Assembly: GCA_031255275.1 (NCBI GenBank) | Contig: JAIRSV010000068.1 | Location: 1-15,311, forward strand | DNA: 15,311 nt | Direction: 5' to 3' | Source: Proteiniphilum sp. | Lineage (GTDB): Bacteria > Bacteroidota > Bacteroidia > Bacteroidales > Dysgonomonadaceae | Part shown: positions 13,666 through 15,311 of the stretch, one piece after another | Layout: every line of letters starts with the position of its first letter | Numbering within the stretch: position 1 is the stretch's first letter | Program-made: the position numbers and the translations under genes | The notes under the pieces: model-generated | What the model was told of the DNA's origin: nothing | Seen by the model: only the letters and a program-made list of their open reading frames with translations | Database searches by the model: none

Positions 13666-14976
13666 ATGAAACGAAAAACTACAAACATGAGAAGAAGATC
13701 ATTTAAGCACAGCCTTTTTCCGATAGCAGCGGCGGCGCTGCTCGTGACGGCTGTATCGTGCATCGAAGTGGGAGAGGCGCCCAACCTGTCGGTAGCGCCT
13801 GAAACCCTCAATCTGGAGAATGTTGCCGGAAGCGGTACCATTACCGTCACATGCAGTGCGGGGTGGGTAGCCGAAAGCAACGTCGCATGGCTCACCCTCA
13901 GCCCCAAGTCAGGCACGGGCAACGGTGAGGTTATCGTTACCGCAACCGAAAATGCCGCAATGGAAGCGCGTGAGGCGAAAATCACCTTCACGGCCGGTTC
14001 CGCCGAAAAGGGCATTATCGGCGTCACCGGAGGCATCACCGACAAAACCGTCACCGTCAGGCAGGCAGGCGCAGCGCCCAAATTGGATAAATCAGTGGAA
14101 TTTACTTTTACGGGGAATGTCATAACATTTTACGCCACGGCAAAAAGCATCACTGTTGACTGGGAAGACGGCTCAGCATTGGGAGAATATGATAATCTTT
14201 ACGATACAGGAGTTACGCATACCTATGCAAGCAATGCCGAACACACCGTACGGATACAGGCGGAAAAGCTCTCCTTATTCAATTGTGGTGGCAAGTTTCC
14301 TACCGCGGGCAGTATAACGGCTTTGGATGTAAGCAACTGCACGGCGTTAACAGAGTTGCATTGTAGCTATAATCAGTTAAGCGCACTGGACGTGTCAAAA
14401 AACACGACGTTAAAAGTGTTGAGGTGTACCGATAATCGGTTAAGCACACTGGATGTAAGCGAATGCACGGCGTTAACATACTTGAATTGTGGCCATAATC
14501 AGTTAAGCGCACTGGATGTATCAAAGAACACGACGTTAACATGGTTGGATTGTCACTCTAATCGGTTAAGCACACTGGATGTGTCAAAGAATACGAAGTT
14601 AGAGGTGTTGGGTTGTAGCTATAATCCGTTAAGCGCACTGGATGTGTCTAACAATACGGCGTTAACATTGTTGGCTTGTGGCGGTAATGAGTTGAGTGCA
14701 TTGGATGTATCAAAGAATACGGCGTTAACATTTTTGGATTGTGGCGATAATCCGTTAAGCGCACTGGATGTGTCAAAAAATACGAAGTTAACATGGTTGG
14801 ATTGTTTTGAAAATCAGTTAAGCGCCGATGCCCTTAACAGGATATTTACGGATTTGCCCGACTTGTCGGGTATGGAAGCGGGTCTAATAAGGCTTTGGAG
14901 TAATCCCGGAACCGGTACCTGCGATCTCAGCATAGCTGCTGACAAAAACTGGACTGTTGGAGAGTCTGATTGGTAA
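13666..14976 (+). CDS. Surface lipoprotein with BACON domain, PKD-like region and eight leucine-rich repeats
   Basis: 436 aa. The lipoprotein signal (FPIAAAALLVTAVSC) has its lipidated Cys at residue 32; the ATG at 13687 (MRRRSFKHS) would give a more usual signal length and is an equally good start. Domains: BACON-type (about 38-137, with TITVTCSAGWVAESNVAWLT and VTVRQAGA), a PKD-like region (about 140-205, with VDWEDGS and THTYASNAEHTVRIQA), eight tandem 21-residue leucine-rich repeats (217-384, consensus LSALDVSKNTxLTxLxCxxN), and a short cap to 436 (ALNRIFTDLPDLSG, SIAADKNWTV). Every repeat has Cys at the same place, giving a cysteine ladder. BACON and LRR modules suggest binding of glycans or proteins at the cell surface; the ligand is unknown. 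The repeats favour TTA/TTG leucine codons, unlike the G/C-rich first 130 codons. The gene stands alone between perfect 68-bp inverted repeats. Confidence 0.9.
   Translation: MKRKTTNMRRRSFKHSLFPIAAAALLVTAVSCIEVGEAPNLSVAPETLNLENVAGSGTITVTCSAGWVAESNVAWLTLSPKSGTGNGEVIVTATENAAMEAREAKITFTAGSAEKGIIGVTGGITDKTVTVRQAGAAPKLDKSVEFTFTGNVITFYATAKSITVDWEDGSALGEYDNLYDTGVTHTYASNAEHTVRIQAEKLSLFNCGGKFPTAGSITALDVSNCTALTELHCSYNQLSALDVSKNTTLKVLRCTDNRLSTLDVSECTALTYLNCGHNQLSALDVSKNTTLTWLDCHSNRLSTLDVSKNTKLEVLGCSYNPLSALDVSNNTALTLLACGGNELSALDVSKNTALTFLDCGDNPLSALDVSKNTKLTWLDCFENQLSADALNRIFTDLPDLSGMEAGLIRLWSNPGTGTCDLSIAADKNWTVGESDW
14314..14817 (+). repeat. Eight 63-bp coding repeats (LRR units)
   Basis: Eight in-frame units of exactly 63 bp, coding for 21-residue leucine-rich repeats. 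Neighbouring units share long identical stretches such as TTAAGCGCACTGGATGT. Units 4 to 8 are the most alike. The near-identity at DNA level suggests recent unit duplication and a potential for copy-number change by slippage or recombination. Confidence 0.93.
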
Positions 14977-15023
14977 AACCGTCTGCCGGTGCGGATGTAT
15001 CGGTCGTGCCTGATGTCAAAAGT

Positions 15024-15054
15024 AAGAGCGCCCTTCAGTGGGCGCTCTTTTTTT
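15024..15054 (+). terminator. Rho-independent terminator of the BACON-LRR gene
   Basis: The stem AAGAGCGCCC, loop TTCAGT and GGGCGCTCTT is perfect over 10 bp, and T residues continue to 15054. It starts 47 bp after the stop codon at 14976 and ends 11 bp before the right arm of the 68-bp inverted repeat, so the terminator lies inside the bracketed segment. Confidence 0.92.
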
Positions 15055-15065
15055 AATGGAATTTT

Positions 15066-15133
15066 CTTTTTCGCTCGTCGGGGCGGGTGCTCCCGCCCCT
15101 TGCCGCTCCGGCGCTCCCCGAGCTGGTTTTCTC
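15066..15133 (-). repeat. Right arm of a perfect 68-bp inverted repeat
   Basis: Exact reverse complement of 13460-13527 over all 68 bases. Immediately outside it, 15134-15149 is similar (13 of 16, reverse complement) to the 16 bases before the truncated copy at 13391. Beyond 15150 no similarity to the left side is seen. Confidence 0.97.
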
Positions 15134-15212
15134 CGCTTCTTTACTTCTCCATAACCAATGCGCCGGAACGGCGCCTCTCCGACATCGGCCGAAGCGCCAA
15201 AAAATCAGAGCA

Positions 15213-15277
15213 GCCGGCGTATAAAAATCCTCGCTGTCTGAGCGCCACCGGCGCGAGTTATGAGGATTTTAGCCGGC
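15213..15277. repeat. 65-bp nested palindrome near the right edge
   Basis: Outer GCCGGC at 15213-15218 pairs with GCCGGC at 15272-15277. An inner arm TAAAAATCCTC (15222-15232) pairs with GAGGATTTTA (15262-15271), and a central GCGCC-ACC-GGCGC forms a small stem. Together these could make a long stem with a three-way or bulged interior. No gene is recognised between 15134 and the window end, so this may be a structured RNA, a regulatory hairpin, or part of a dispersed repeat continuing beyond the window. Confidence 0.6.
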
Positions 15278-15311
15278 AAACGCCCTATTTTTTGAGCGAT
15301 ACGGACGCAGT

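Noticed and set aside
13431..14123. Minus-strand frame of 230 codons with a cysteine- and leucine-rich end
   Set aside because: It is antisense to the BACON domain and continues through the repeat region. The Cys/Leu-rich part is the complement of the Asn/Thr micro-repeats.
15213..15277. Integron attC-type recombination site
   Set aside because: No matching GTTRRRY core and inverse-core pair was found at the stem ends, and no integron integrase is in the window.
15122..15311. Plus-strand frame open to the right edge (SITNAPERRLSDIGRSAKKS and on)
   Set aside because: It has no start codon and begins inside the noncoding 68-bp repeat. The palindromic structure explains the sequence better than coding does.

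Overview
This 15.3 kb window is chromosomal DNA from a member of the Bacteroidota, most likely order Bacteroidales. The evidence is gene content (SprA/T9SS translocon N-terminus, a DUF3822 protein, a BACON-domain lipoprotein, a TonB-dependent receptor with the long Bacteroidetes-type leader) and several copies of the Bacteroidetes -7 promoter box TAnnTTTG, usually without a Shine-Dalgarno site. I cannot fix the genus.

Layout. From 1 to about 8800 everything real is on the minus strand. Reading in the direction of transcription: a RecD-like SF1 helicase (8796-7372), a conserved hypothetical (7201-6515) that overlaps by one base with rsmI (6515-5826), a coiled-coil lipoprotein (5738-4884) closed by a clear intrinsic terminator, a YjjG-type HAD phosphatase (4804-4112), L-serine dehydratase sdaA (3717-2494), ruvA (2117-1527) and the first 461 codons of sprA (1385 to beyond the left edge). 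A compact divergent promoter region (8797-8908) separates these from a plus-strand block: a membrane-anchored pilin-like protein (8909-9613), a DUF3822 protein (9639-10454) and rsmD (10445-10978), followed by a BtuB-like TonB-dependent receptor (11180-13243).

The right end (13244-15311) is accessory in character. It holds 21-bp palindromic tandem repeats, 14-bp A-rich repeats, two micro-ORFs, and a lipoprotein gene (13666-14976) made of a BACON domain, a PKD-like region and eight 63-bp leucine-rich repeats. A perfect 68-bp inverted repeat (13460-13527 and 15066-15133) brackets this gene and its terminator. A further 65-bp structured palindrome lies near the right edge.

Functionally the window is mostly housekeeping (recombination, rRNA methylation, serine catabolism, phosphate-ester hydrolysis) with envelope functions (SprA, lipoproteins, TonB receptor). 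The two most interesting leads are the 68-bp inverted repeat around the LRR lipoprotein, and the pairing of a pseudopilin-like protein with a DUF3822 protein whose sequence pattern is reminiscent of PilM/GspL actin-like proteins. Both are hypotheses from reading the sequence, with no database search behind them.
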